The notes: generated by a model from the sequence alone, not told the origin. A DNA stretch of 56,491 nt from Candidatus Fimadaptatus faecigallinarum (GCA_018714445.1 DVNK01000058.1:1-56491); one strand, 5' to 3'; counted from the stretch's first letter, positions 27,311 to 36,863 are shown. Numbers and translations: made by a program.

Positions 27311-30199
27311 CTATTGCTTATCGTCGTCCAACAACCTGCGCGTCAACTTGTCGAGCTGATTCGTCAGTCGCGACAGTTGCGACTCAAGCTCTACTATTCG
27401 CTGCCGCATCGCGTCCACGTTCTCATCCTCCGGCTGGACTCCCGCGCCCTGTCCCACCGCTACGGCCGTGCGCTCCGTCGGCACTGCTGGCTCGGATGCC
27501 GTGCCGACCGGCGCGCAATCGTCCGTCTGGGTGGGCTTAGGCTCAGTCAGCGTTATGCCCCATCGCTCTGCCACACGCGCTGGCGCCGCAGGTTTCGAAG
27601 ACGGCGTAGCCTCTGCCTGCCCCACCTCCAGCTTGAATCCCCACTGCCCTTTGCCACTGCGCCCTGGCGTATCCGGCGCAAAGCCCCATATCTTCGCCGC
27701 ATCGCGCGTATATGGCTCCACGTCGGCCGATTCAGTTGTCGCCTTCGTCGCCTGTGCGTCGCCGGCAGACCCGGCCGTGACTTCGGCCGGCCCGTCGGTA
27801 TATACGCAATCAGCCGTCTTCGCCGCCTGTGCGTCGCCGGCAGGCCCGGCTGTGACTTCGGCCGGCCCGTCGGTATATGACACGCCATCAGCCGCGTTCA
27901 CTGCTTCACAGTTCTTCGAACTGCCGCCGTCCTGTCCTGGCCTGATCTCTGATCCGACCGCCGCAAAGCCCCAGGCCTCGGCCGCATTGGCCAACGCCCC
28001 GCCCGCAGCCACGCCCGCCGACGAAGCATCTGCCGTCTGAGCGTTATCACCGCTTGCGACATCAGCACCCACGGGGCTCAGCCCCGCTGATTGCACTCCG
28101 GCGTCGCGATGAGCTATCGACATGCCATCGCCGGCACCGGCCGCCGCAGATGCCTCGGCAGCTCTGCCGTCGGATGATAACCGCACATCGTCAGTCAAAG
28201 CTGCTTTGGCGTCGGCATTGTCATGCGAATACACGCTTGCGGCATGCTTGCGCTCAATCGGCGCATCAGCCGCCGTCGCAATCCCGCCTGCCGGGCCAAA
28301 GCCCCATTTAAGCGCCGCGTCCGCCGCATCGCCGTCCGCCGCTTGGTCTCCAGTGCGCTCGGCTTCGCCGGACTCAGACACAGCTTGCGCTCTGCCATTC
28401 GACTGCGCAGCGCGCGCTGCCCGCACACGCTGCTCAACCGCCTTGCGCGCCGCCTGCAACAGCTGGTATGACGCGTTGTCCTCTGCATCCATATACCCGT
28501 GAGCGTCGACGTCCGGCGTCTGAGCCACATCGAACTCGGGCTGGCGCCCCTTAAACTGCTCAAACTCGGGTGCGGCGCTTGGCCTTGCCGCATTCCAAGG
28601 CATGCCGGACTCATGCTCGCCGGTTTGCGCCGCATCACGCTGATTTCGCGCGGGCTCGCCAGCTTGCGCCGCGCCCCGCTGATTCTGCGCAGGCTCGCCG
28701 GTTTGCGCCGCACCCCACTGATTCTGCGCAGCCTCGCCGGCTTGCGCCGAGCCCCGCTGGTTCTGCGCAGCCTCGCCGCCCGCGCGCATGGAGTGCGCTA
28801 TCGCATCACGTATATCGCTATGCCGCTGGGCGAGCGTGCGCCGCGCATGATCCGCAACCTCGCCAGCCCGCCGGCCCGCTTCAGACGACGCCCATCCGCG
28901 CTCGCGACCCTGCACGCCGTTAGTCGCGCGCTCCACGGCGCTGCGTATCTGTCGATATGCATCGCCGAATATCTCGCTTACTCGCTCGCTCGCCGCCGAG
29001 AAGTCGACCTCCCAATCCGGCGTGCGCTGCTCGTCCCGCGTTGACCTGTTGTTGGCCGTATCGCCCTTCTGGCCGTCGCTCGGCTGTCCCGTGCGCGCAT
29101 CATGCCATCCGTTCCAGTCCCCATCCATTTCGCTACCTCCACCCGCGTCATGCGCGTTGTTGCGTGCCGCGTCCCAGGCGCGGCGCGCGCTGTTTGCCAT
29201 CTGTTCCATCTCTCCGGCAATGCGCTCGGTGCCCAGCGTCAATGCCCGCGCCACGGCATCGCCCAGTTCCTTGCACCAATCCTCAATGCCGGCTGCTCGC
29301 GCCGCATCGTCCGCCTGAGCCGCATTGTCGCCGCCGGTTTCGCCAGCAGATGCGCCCTGACGCCCGTCCTCGGCCCGGCTCGCCTGTGCGGCATCGCCAG
29401 AAGAGTCACCGGTCATCCTAGCTCTCGCCGCGTCGTCGCCTGCAATGGGCTTTCCACAGCATTCCGCGTTTCGGACGCCTTCATCTTTCGATGCGGCAGT
29501 AGCCGCATTGTCAACGCCATCCACAGCATTAGCCGCCGCGTCGTCGCCTGTAACGGTCTTTCCACAGCATTCCGCGTTTTGGACGCCCCCGGCTTTCGAT
29601 GTAGCAGTAGCCGCATTGTAAACGCCATCCGCTGCATTGGCCTCCGCGTCGTCGCCTGAGGCAGGCTCGCCACAATGTTCTGCGTTTTGGACGCCCCCGG
29701 CTTTCGATGTAGCAGTAGCCGCACTGTCAGCGCCATCCGCAGAATTGGCCTCCGCGTCGTCGCCTGTAACGGCCTTGCCACAATATTCCGTGTTTTGTAC
29801 GCCTTCATCTTTCGATGCGGCAGTCGCCGCATTATCAGCGCCATCCGCAGAATTAGCCACAGCTCTCAGCCCATCGCCGGCAGCGACGCCCTTCACCGGC
29901 GGCGTATCGCCTGCATCCGGCGGCGCGTCCACCGCTGTGTGCGCGCGCTCCGGCCCCAGTGGCAGTCGCGTTTCCCCGGCCTGCTGTTCCTGCGCGCGTC
30001 GCCGGTCTATGTAGCGCTCGACCTCCTCGCGCGTTATCGCCCAGGTGCGCGTCAGCTCGTCCACCGGGATCTGGTAGCCCTGATGCCGGTTGTTGTTGTC
30101 CAGCGTGACGTCCAGCTTGCGCGCGCGTATCATGCGGCGTATCGTCTCCTCGTTGCGCCGCACCAGTTCGGCCACGTCTTTGACCGTCAAATAGTCCAT
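27311..30199 (-). CDS. HTH (excisionase/MerR-like) protein with 850-residue repetitive low-complexity region
   Basis: The 962-aa product opens with a helix-turn-helix of the HTH_17 type (about 1-70: LTVKDVAELV, ETIRRMIRARKL, GYQIPVDEL). The rest is Ala/Gly/Asp-rich. It has four exact-length 36-residue repeats (116-259), four 13-residue repeats G-E-x-A-x-N-Q (475-526), two 25-residue repeats (775-824), helical stretches (about 300-345 and 400-465) and a C-terminal heptad coiled coil (about 928-957). A W-G-F/I motif recurs five times (632, 743, 838, 853, 880), each after a short helix. Start ATG at 30199 follows GGGAGGAGG. It lies 15 nt after the membrane-protein gene, so the two are one operon. 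Function unknown; a DNA-to-membrane tether is one guess. Confidence 0.85.
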   Translation of the reverse strand: MDYLTVKDVAELVRRNEETIRRMIRARKLDVTLDNNNRHQGYQIPVDELTRTWAITREEVERYIDRRRAQEQQAGETRLPLGPERAHTAVDAPPDAGDTPPVKGVAAGDGLRAVANSADGADNAATAASKDEGVQNTEYCGKAVTGDDAEANSADGADSAATATSKAGGVQNAEHCGEPASGDDAEANAADGVYNAATATSKAGGVQNAECCGKTVTGDDAAANAVDGVDNAATAASKDEGVRNAECCGKPIAGDDAARARMTGDSSGDAAQASRAEDGRQGASAGETGGDNAAQADDAARAAGIEDWCKELGDAVARALTLGTERIAGEMEQMANSARRAWDAARNNAHDAGGGSEMDGDWNGWHDARTGQPSDGQKGDTANNRSTRDEQRTPDWEVDFSAASERVSEIFGDAYRQIRSAVERATNGVQGRERGWASSEAGRRAGEVADHARRTLAQRHSDIRDAIAHSMRAGGEAAQNQRGSAQAGEAAQNQWGAAQTGEPAQNQRGAAQAGEPARNQRDAAQTGEHESGMPWNAARPSAAPEFEQFKGRQPEFDVAQTPDVDAHGYMDAEDNASYQLLQAARKAVEQRVRAARAAQSNGRAQAVSESGEAERTGDQAADGDAADAALKWGFGPAGGIATAADAPIERKHAASVYSHDNADAKAALTDDVRLSSDGRAAEASAAAGAGDGMSIAHRDAGVQSAGLSPVGADVASGDNAQTADASSAGVAAGGALANAAEAWGFAAVGSEIRPGQDGGSSKNCEAVNAADGVSYTDGPAEVTAGPAGDAQAAKTADCVYTDGPAEVTAGSAGDAQATKATTESADVEPYTRDAAKIWGFAPDTPGRSGKGQWGFKLEVGQAEATPSSKPAAPARVAERWGITLTEPKPTQTDDCAPVGTASEPAVPTERTAVAVGQGAGVQPEDENVDAMRQRIVELESQLSRLTNQLDKLTRRLLDDDKQ

Positions 30200-30214
30200 A
30201 GCCGCCTCCTCCCG

Positions 30215-31438
30215 CTACGCCTGGCCGCCCTCGTCCGCCGCGCCAAACGCGCTCAGCACGCGCCCTATCGCCGCATCCAGTTCGCCGCCGGCATGCTCCA
30301 GCCAGCTCAGCGCGCCTCCGGCCATGCCTGCCAGCTGCGGTTGCGCACCGGCCCATGCGCGCTGCGCGCCCTGCCATGCCGCCCCGGCTGCGCGGCCCAG
30401 CTGTGCGCGCGCGTCATCGACGCCCTGTTTAAGTTCGGGCGCCTTGCGCTCCACGAACCGCACCGCGCCGTCAAACCACTCGGCCAATCGCGCCGCGCCC
30501 GGCTCCAGCGCCGCCTGCTCCAGCCACATGCCCGCCTTCGCGCACAGCTTTAGCATGTCGCAGGTGACCTTCACGCCCACCGGCAACCCGCACACTATGC
30601 CCAGCGCCAGCGCTACGCCGCCCAGCACGCCGCCAAAGCCCAGCAACAGCCCTGCCAGCTGTACCACGCTCAGCCCCGCATACACGCCCATAGCGCCGCT
30701 TACAAACAGCGCCAGCGCTATAAGCAGCGCCTCAGCCACCGCCCGCAGCACTTCGGCCACGCGCTCGCCGCTCATGCGCCCCTCTTGCCCGGCGCGCAGC
30801 GCATCCGACTGCGCCTGGCCCGCGCGCACGCTCGCGCCTATGAACCGCAGGCAATCGTCGCTCAGGCTCACGCCCTCCACGCCGCCGTCGCGCAGCACGC
30901 AGAACGCCGCATAGCAGCGCATAAGCTCATCCGCCGCGGCGCCATCGATATCCTTAAGTGGCGGGCGCTGCGCCGCCTGAGCCGCTTCGGCCGCGCGACA
31001 GATGCTGTCCAGCGCTTCACCCGCAGGCTGCTGAGTATCGTCCGGCGCGCCGGTCTCGCTCATGCGCAGCAGCGCCCGCAGCACGTTCTCACTCGAGCCG
31101 TCCAGCGCCGGCTTGAGCCGCTCCGCGCCCGCCTGCTCCACAAACGCCCGCACCGTGCCCAGAAACCGCGCGCGCTGCGCCTCGTCCATCGCCTGTGCGT
31201 CCATTATGTTCTCCAGCGCATGGCGCACGTACTCGCCGTCGCTCAGCGTGCCCTGCAGCTCGCGGTCGAATGCCTCAAGCCCGCTCCGCAGCGACTCCAA
31301 TACCTCGTCCAGCCCATCCTCGCCATATCGCGCCCAGTCCAGCCGCATCGCCCTGTACGCGCCGACCTTGCCCGCCAGTTCCTCCAGCTCCAGGTACTTC
31401 TCGGCAATCGCGAGTGCCAGCTCCTCCTTATTTATCAT
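30215..31438 (-). CDS. Membrane protein of unknown function, partner of the HTH protein
   Basis: A 407-aa protein. Residues 1-230 are helical and acidic, with no motif I recognise. Two membrane helices follow (about 235-257 and 259-288, Gly/Leu/Ala/Val-rich), then an amphipathic C-terminal half (290-407) with evenly spaced W residues (305, 321, 355, 362, 379). No signal peptide, so N- and C-terminal parts are probably both cytoplasmic. Start ATG at 31438 follows GGAGGAT at 8 nt; the upstream extension covers the promoter and is not credible. First gene of the operon; I know no family for it. Confidence 0.85.
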   Translation of the reverse strand: MINKEELALAIAEKYLELEELAGKVGAYRAMRLDWARYGEDGLDEVLESLRSGLEAFDRELQGTLSDGEYVRHALENIMDAQAMDEAQRARFLGTVRAFVEQAGAERLKPALDGSSENVLRALLRMSETGAPDDTQQPAGEALDSICRAAEAAQAAQRPPLKDIDGAAADELMRCYAAFCVLRDGGVEGVSLSDDCLRFIGASVRAGQAQSDALRAGQEGRMSGERVAEVLRAVAEALLIALALFVSGAMGVYAGLSVVQLAGLLLGFGGVLGGVALALGIVCGLPVGVKVTCDMLKLCAKAGMWLEQAALEPGAARLAEWFDGAVRFVERKAPELKQGVDDARAQLGRAAGAAWQGAQRAWAGAQPQLAGMAGGALSWLEHAGGELDAAIGRVLSAFGAADEGGQA

Positions 31439-31460
31439 ATATATATCCTCCATATTGTTA

Positions 31461-31500
31461 GTAGCATTGCAATGTAGTATTGGACCTATGCTAATGCTAC
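31461..31500 (-). promoter_or_regulatory. Inverted repeat over the operon promoter, possible operator
   Basis: GTAGCATT (31461-31468) and AATGCTAC (31493-31500) are perfect complements with 24 nt between. The right arm covers the -10. The spacing suits a looped or two-site autoregulator such as the HTH protein of the same operon. Confidence 0.45.
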
Positions 31501-31522
31501 AACGGCGCGCACACTTTGTCAA
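31494..31522 (-). promoter_or_regulatory. Promoter of the membrane protein-HTH operon
   Basis: Minus-strand TTGACA (31522-31517), a 17-nt spacer and TAGCAT (31499-31494). Confidence 0.75.
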
Positions 31523-31617
31523 GGCCAAGCCTAAGCGTTTAAGCTGGGATGAGTACAATTCTAATCCGGCTTTAAACTGAGCGCGCGGGGCGCATATTCA
31601 AGGCGCGGTTTGCGGCT

Positions 31618-31645
31618 TGTGAGTGCCCGGGCTATGTGATATAAT
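31618..31645 (+). promoter_or_regulatory. Promoter of the ThuA-like gene
   Basis: TTGTGA (31618-31623), a 16-nt spacer and TATAAT (31640-31645). Confidence 0.6.
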
Positions 31646-31655
31646 ACGCTCAAAC

Positions 31656-31673
31656 GTCGGAGTCGGCTCCGAC
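31656..31673 (+). promoter_or_regulatory. Palindrome in the ThuA leader, possible operator
   Basis: GTCGGAG-TCGG-CTCCGAC, perfect 7-bp arms, starts 11 nt after the -10 and ends 28 nt before the ATG. This is where a repressor would block transcription. Confidence 0.5.
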
Positions 31674-31700
31674 AAACAATACATTCGGGAGGTCTACATT

Positions 31701-32435
31701 ATGCGCGTAACAGTCTGGAACGAGTACGAGCACGAGCGCCGCGAACAGCGCGTGGCGCAGGTGTACCCCCAGGGCATACACACCGCAATAGCCAACTTTC
31801 TGAGCGCACAGCCGGACATGCAGGTGCGCACCGCAACGCTGGATGAGCCCGAAAACGGACTGCCGCAGGCCGTGCTGGACGATACCGACGTGTTGATCTG
31901 GTGGGGTCACATGGCGCACGAAAAGGTGGCCGACGAGGTGGCGTTGCGGGTCAAGAACCGCGTGCTGGACGGCATGGGCTTCATAGCGCTGCACTCGGCG
32001 CACGCCAGCAAGCCGTTCCAGCTGCTGATGGGCACCCACACCACCACGCTGCGCTGGCGCGAAAACGACGAGCTGCAGCGCTACTGGGTGGTGGCGCCGG
32101 GCCATCCGATAGTCGCGGGTCTGGGCGAGTACTTCGAGATTCCCAAGGACGAGTCGTATGGCGAGTACTTCGACATACCCCAACCCGATCTGCAGGTGTT
32201 CATATCGTGGGTACAGGGCGGCGAGGTATTCCGTTCCGGTTGCTGCTGGCGGCGCGGCGCAGGGCGCGTGTTCTACTTCCAGGGCGGCCATGAGACATAT
32301 CCGATTTACTACCAGAGCGAGGTACAGCGCGTGATAACCAACGCGGTGCGCTGGGCCGCGCCGCTGCACAACGAAGTCGAGCTGCGCGACGCGCGCCACT
32401 GCAAGGTCACTCCCAATCAGCTGGCCGGCATCTGA
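31701..32435 (+). CDS. ThuA-like domain protein
   Basis: A 244-aa protein with the ThuA (trehalose utilisation) class I glutamine-amidotransferase-like fold. Markers are [29 protein letters not shown], a W-x-x-x-x-x-E insert, [10 protein letters not shown] and the C-terminal [17 protein letters not shown]. ThuA members act in sugar and ketosugar metabolism; the exact reaction is unsettled for most. Start ATG at 31701 follows GGGAGG. It is a single gene with its own promoter and palindromic leader, so substrate-responsive repression is plausible. Confidence 0.92.
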   Translation: MRVTVWNEYEHERREQRVAQVYPQGIHTAIANFLSAQPDMQVRTATLDEPENGLPQAVLDDTDVLIWWGHMAHEKVADEVALRVKNRVLDGMGFIALHSAHASKPFQLLMGTHTTTLRWRENDELQRYWVVAPGHPIVAGLGEYFEIPKDESYGEYFDIPQPDLQVFISWVQGGEVFRSGCCWRRGAGRVFYFQGGHETYPIYYQSEVQRVITNAVRWAAPLHNEVELRDARHCKVTPNQLAGI

Positions 32436-32558
32436 CGCGGCGCATCTGATGCAGCTTGCCTCCGCGGGCGGTGGCGATTGCAAGGGCGCGGTTGCCTGCC
32501 TCAGGCATAGATGCGCACGCCTCCAAACGCATGCGGCAAAATCATATTCATCAATATC

Positions 32559-32619
32559 ACAGGGCCGATCAGGACGGTTGACGCGGCAATTGCGGCGTCA
32601 TCCCGCTGACCGGCCCTGT
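32559..32619. terminator. Long hairpin after the ThuA-like gene
   Basis: ACAGGGCCG (32559-32567) pairs with CGGCCCTGT (32611-32619), and inner arms TCAG/CTGA and GACGC/GCGTC also pair. The T tract is weak on both strands. 32436-32861 has no gene. Confidence 0.5.
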
Positions 32620-32861
32620 TCATGTACTGCGGCTTGGTCGCGCTATCCGCATCGCTGACGGCCGGAATAGCGCCGCCGCACATGCGCCCTTACAGCCTAC
32701 ATCGCCCGATGCGGATTTCATGCATAGCCCAATGCGGATTCCTCTCATGCCGCGCAATCTCGGAATATAACGCGCCGGCCAATTTGACTCATTGTCCGCC
32801 TCCATGCGCCCGCAGCCAAGCGCCGTCGGCCCGCATCATTGACAGACGCATATACACAAAA

Positions 32862-32891
32862 GGAGCGCCCCGACATATGTCGGAGCGCTCC
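32862..32891 (-). terminator. Terminator of the NlpC/P60 gene
   Basis: Minus-strand GGGAGCGCTCCGACATAT pairs with its complement (one mismatch) and runs into TTTTGTG, 22 nt after the stop. Confidence 0.85.
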
Positions 32892-32913
32892 CATCAATTG
32901 CTCATCACACCGG

Positions 32914-35900
32914 TCACTCAAGCACCCTGCGGCCCCACGAGAACACGCGGTTGTAATAGCCCGAATCCAGATTGGATATCATGACCTCGCCGCCGCCCGA
33001 GCTGGCGTGTATGAAGTTGCCGTCGGAGATGTATATGCCCGCGTGGTCGCTCAGGTCGGAGTCGGACACGGTGTTGAAGAACACCAGGTCGCCCATCCTC
33101 AGCTGACTGCGCGTCAGCTTGGTAAAGCTGTCATCGTAGCCCTGCTGTTGCGCGCTGCGCAGCAGCGAATAACCGTACTTCTTGAACACGAACGACGTGA
33201 AGCCCGAGCAGTCAAACGTATTCGGACCCGAAGTGCCGTACACGTACGGGCAACCCAGATACTGCTTGGCGGTGGCGATTATCTTCTCCGCCGTGCTCGA
33301 CGCGTCGGTATCGACCGACGTCTCGCCGTCGTACTTGGGCGCATCGCTGGCGTACAGCGCCGCCTGCGTCGCCTGGCCCGCCACGCCATCCACTGTGATG
33401 CCCACCTGCTTCTGGAACAGCTTGACCGCAGCCTTGGTCGCCGAGCCAAAATCGCCGTCCGCGCTGCCGCTCAAGTAGCCCAGCTCTATCAGCCGCTGTT
33501 GCAGCTTCTTTACAGCCTCGCCCCTTGAACCGACCTCCAGCGTTGTAGCATCCTCGGAATCCGCCGCGGGCGCATCGCTGGCATACAGCGCCATCTGCGT
33601 CGTCGGATCGGCCACGCCATCGGCCTCAAGTCCTACCACCTGCTGGAACGCCTGTACCGCAGCCTTGGTCGCCGAACCGTAGGTGCCGTCCGCGCTGCCC
33701 GTAAGGTAACGCAGCTCTATCAGCCGCTGTTGCAGCTTCTTTACCGCGTCGCCGGTCGAGCCCTGCTGGAGCGTGCTGCCGCTCAGTTCGGGCGCATCGG
33801 TAGCTTCCAGCGCCTCCTGCGTATCTATGTCGGCTACGCCCGTCGCTTCAAGTCCTGCCGCCGCCTGGAACTGCATCAGCGCCGACTTGGTGCCGGAGCC
33901 GAATATGCCGTCCGCGCTGCCGCTGAGATATCCCAGCTCTATCAGCCGCTGCTGCAGGCCCTTTACCGCGTTGCCAGTCGAGCCCTGGCGCAGTATCGCG
34001 CCTTCCTTTTCAGGCGCGTCGGACGCGTTGAGCTTGTCCAGCGTCGTCTGACCGACCACGCCATCCGCAGTCAACCCTACCGCCTTCTGGAACTCCTTGA
34101 CCGCCGCTTCGGTCGTATCGCCGAATATGCCGTCCGCGGTGTCGGTCAGATAGCCCAGCTTGCGCAGCCGGTTCTGCAGATCCACCACCGCGTCGCCACG
34201 GTCGCCACGCTTGAGCGTGCCGTCGGGCTTGCGCGGCGCACTCGCCGAGAACATCGCGGTTATCGTCGATGCTCCCGCCACGCCATCCGCGGTTATGCCC
34301 GCCGCCTTCTGGAACTCCTTGACCGCCGTAGTAGTGCCCGCGCCGAACACGCCGTCAGCGCTGCCCGTCAGGTAGCCCAGTTCTATCAGTCGATTCTGCA
34401 GTGCCTTTACCGAGTCGCCCTTGTCGCCCTGCTTGAGCGTGGTCGTATCGACCTTGAGCGGCGCGTCGGTCGCAAACAGCGCATTGATCGTCGCCTGACC
34501 CGCCACGCCGTCCGCCGACAGTCCCGCCATCTTCTGGAACTCGGTCACGGCGGCCTTGGTCGCCTCGCCAAACGTGCCGGTCGCGCTGGTCGTAAGATAC
34601 CCCAGCTCAATGAGCCGCTTCTGCAGCTCGGTCACGGCGTCGCCCTTGTCGCCCAGCTTCAACGTGCTGGACGAATCTATCGCATTCTTTGACGGCGCAT
34701 CCTCGGCGTACAGCGCCTGCTGCGTCGTCTGACCCGCCACGCCATCCGCGGTCAGGCCCGCTTTCTTCTGGAACTCGATCAGCGCGGACTTGGTCGCGCT
34801 GCCGAAGTTGCCGGTCGCGCTGGTGGCCAGATACCCCAGCTCTATCAGCCGGTTCTGCAGCGACTTTACCGCGTCGCCCGAGTCGCCGTACTCCAGCGTC
34901 TCATAGGTGACGCTGCTGTCCGAACTCGAGCCCGAGCTGTTCAACGAAAAGAGCTTGTTGAGCGTGCCGGTGCCGACCACGCCGTCCGCACTCAGCCCAA
35001 CCGACCGCTGGAATGCCATCACGGCATTCTTGGTCGCCGCGCCAAAGCTGCCATCGGCGCTGCCGGTCATATGACCCAGTTCGATCAGCCTGCGCTGTAT
35101 CTCCTTAACAGCGTCGCCCTTGCTGCCCTGCTTGTAAGTGCCCGAGGGCACCTCGTACACTTCCAGGTAGTCGCCCAGCACAAAGCCCGAGCCATCCTCG
35201 GTCTCAATGCCGTACCAGTCGCCCGAGCGCGAGCGCAACAGCACGCGTTCATTGCGGCTGACCTTGTAGAGCAGCTTGCCCGACGTCGACGCGGTGCTGC
35301 GCACATTCAGCGAGCTCGCATCAATGACCGCGCTGCCCCATATGGCGACTGAGGCGGTCTGCTCGACCGCGACGGTCTCGCTCACGTACTCGGCAACCAC
35401 ATAGCCCTCGACGCCCTCGCCGCGCGCAATGCGCACGCGCAGGTAGCCGTCCACGTCCTCCAGTATCGATACCTCAGTGCCCTGCTCCAGCTGCGTCACT
35501 ATCGGCGCATTGGCCGCCGGCGCGCTGCGCATGTTGAGCCAGCTGACATTTACATATCCCGTGCGTCCGGTCGGATGCTCCGCATCGTATGCCTCGTCTA
35601 TCTCATCGGCATCGGGGCCATCGTCCTCGGGCATGGCGCTGGGCTCTGCGCTCGGTTCCGCGGTCGCATCGCCTTCAGGCAGCGCCGTGGGCTCGACAGT
35701 CGGTTCGCCCGTGGGCTGAGCCTCGTCGGTCGGCTGCGGCTCGTCCGTCGGCTGAGCGCCTTCGGTGGGCTGCGGCTCGTCCGTCGGCTGAACCTCATCG
35801 GTGGACTGCGGCTCGTCCGTCGGCTGAGCCTCGTCGGTGGACTGCGGCTCGTCCGTCGGCTGAACCTCGTCGGCCGGCTGAGTCTCGTCGCCGTCCTCCA

Positions 35901-36369
35901 GGCCGCTCACCTCGCCTACCAGCGAATCGGCGGGTTCCTCGGTGGGGATCGCCGTGGGTTCGGCAGTCGGCGCTTCAGTCGGAATCGCAGTGGGTTCGGC
36001 AGTAGGTTGTTCAGTCGGCTCAGCGGTGGGCGCCTCGGTCGGAGCCTGAGTGGGCTCGGCGTTGGCCAGTATTTCGTCCACATCTATATCGAGCTGTTCG
36101 ACGAGCACATATCCCACTACGTCGTCCATCTCGACCTTGCACCACTTATCGTCGACCTCGAGCAGCTTGAACTCGTCGCCGCGACTCAGCGTCAGCAGCA
36201 GCGCGCTGTCCTCATCGTCGTCCGCATGCACGTACGCGACTTCCTGCGTCATCTGCAACTTTTTGCCGTTCTTAATCGTCGTATATCCAGCACCGCCCAC
36301 GCACATTATAAGCGCTATGAGCGTCGCCAGCGCACGACGGAGTTTTCTGCCCTTTTGTTTATTTGCCAT
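32914..36369 (-). CDS. Large NlpC/P60 peptidoglycan hydrolase with SH3b and eight PG_binding_1 domains
   Basis: A 1151-aa protein with a basic N-terminus and one signal/membrane helix (12-30). SH3b-like domains lie at about 41-93, 269-330 and 346-405, with a Pro-Thr-Glu linker (102-250). Eight PG_binding_1 repeats of about 63 residues start near 412, 492, 569, 645, 719, 793, 867 and 944. A C-terminal NlpC/P60 domain (1027-1150) has Cys1054 (DCSGF), His1109 (DHAGIY) and His1121 (FIHAS), the complete catalytic triad of gamma-D-Glu-diamino acid endopeptidases. It probably cuts wall stem peptides at septation or growth. Start is the second of two ATGs (36369), 6 nt after GGAGG. Eight wall-binding repeats is far more than the usual one to three. 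Confidence 0.95.
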   Translation of the reverse strand: MANKQKGRKLRRALATLIALIMCVGGAGYTTIKNGKKLQMTQEVAYVHADDDEDSALLLTLSRGDEFKLLEVDDKWCKVEMDDVVGYVLVEQLDIDVDEILANAEPTQAPTEAPTAEPTEQPTAEPTAIPTEAPTAEPTAIPTEEPADSLVGEVSGLEDGDETQPADEVQPTDEPQSTDEAQPTDEPQSTDEVQPTDEPQPTEGAQPTDEPQPTDEAQPTGEPTVEPTALPEGDATAEPSAEPSAMPEDDGPDADEIDEAYDAEHPTGRTGYVNVSWLNMRSAPAANAPIVTQLEQGTEVSILEDVDGYLRVRIARGEGVEGYVVAEYVSETVAVEQTASVAIWGSAVIDASSLNVRSTASTSGKLLYKVSRNERVLLRSRSGDWYGIETEDGSGFVLGDYLEVYEVPSGTYKQGSKGDAVKEIQRRLIELGHMTGSADGSFGAATKNAVMAFQRSVGLSADGVVGTGTLNKLFSLNSSGSSSDSSVTYETLEYGDSGDAVKSLQNRLIELGYLATSATGNFGSATKSALIEFQKKAGLTADGVAGQTTQQALYAEDAPSKNAIDSSSTLKLGDKGDAVTELQKRLIELGYLTTSATGTFGEATKAAVTEFQKMAGLSADGVAGQATINALFATDAPLKVDTTTLKQGDKGDSVKALQNRLIELGYLTGSADGVFGAGTTTAVKEFQKAAGITADGVAGASTITAMFSASAPRKPDGTLKRGDRGDAVVDLQNRLRKLGYLTDTADGIFGDTTEAAVKEFQKAVGLTADGVVGQTTLDKLNASDAPEKEGAILRQGSTGNAVKGLQQRLIELGYLSGSADGIFGSGTKSALMQFQAAAGLEATGVADIDTQEALEATDAPELSGSTLQQGSTGDAVKKLQQRLIELRYLTGSADGTYGSATKAAVQAFQQVVGLEADGVADPTTQMALYASDAPAADSEDATTLEVGSRGEAVKKLQQRLIELGYLSGSADGDFGSATKAAVKLFQKQVGITVDGVAGQATQAALYASDAPKYDGETSVDTDASSTAEKIIATAKQYLGCPYVYGTSGPNTFDCSGFTSFVFKKYGYSLLRSAQQQGYDDSFTKLTRSQLRMGDLVFFNTVSDSDLSDHAGIYISDGNFIHASSGGGEVMISNLDSGYYNRVFSWGRRVLE

Positions 36370-36863
36370 CATTGACCTCCCAGTATTGTCCCGGTTATCT
36401 CCTACGGCTTACGTCCCACCCATTGTATTACAAAAGTATTTCATTTTCAACCCCCTGCACGTCAAAAAAGCGGGTTTGTCCTAAATATGCCCCTAAAAGT
36501 CACAGTTTTGCCATATAGCTGTGGCCTATTTGAGTACGGCGTGGCGGTGCGGGGCGCGCATGACTGCGCCTCAGCACAGATGTGGAGGGCCGTGGCGGCA
36601 GCGCTATCGCCAAGGCGCGTGCCGTCCATGGAGCCAGCGCGCATGCCGCGCTGGATGCCACATCGACCCGATTCTACAATAACCAAGCTGCGCCACAGTT
36701 CGCTCGACGAATTTCTTCATTATAATATACGCTGTTTCTGAGTATAGCGGCAACCGAATTCGCAATGCATGCCGATTAAACCATATAACATAAACATCTG
36801 CCACGCTTTTGCCAAGCCTGCCATGTATAATGATCTGGCACAAACTGGAGGAGGTGAACGTGC
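36370..36863. other. Divergent intergenic region
   Basis: Holds the leader of the NlpC gene (minus) and of the lipoprotein gene (plus, TATAAT at 36826). Small frames here lack ribosome binding sites. I see no repeat array or riboswitch motif; CACAG/CTGTG around 36500-36535 can form a small stem. Confidence 0.4.

Noticed and set aside
36370-36700. Cyclic-di-AMP (ydaO) riboswitch before the NlpC/P60 gene
   Set aside because: Such riboswitches often precede wall hydrolases, but I could not match the conserved ydaO core words here.
36487-36741. An 84-codon plus frame between the NlpC and lipoprotein genes
   Set aside because: No ribosome binding site, atypical codon use and no recognisable features; it overlaps the leader of the opposite gene.
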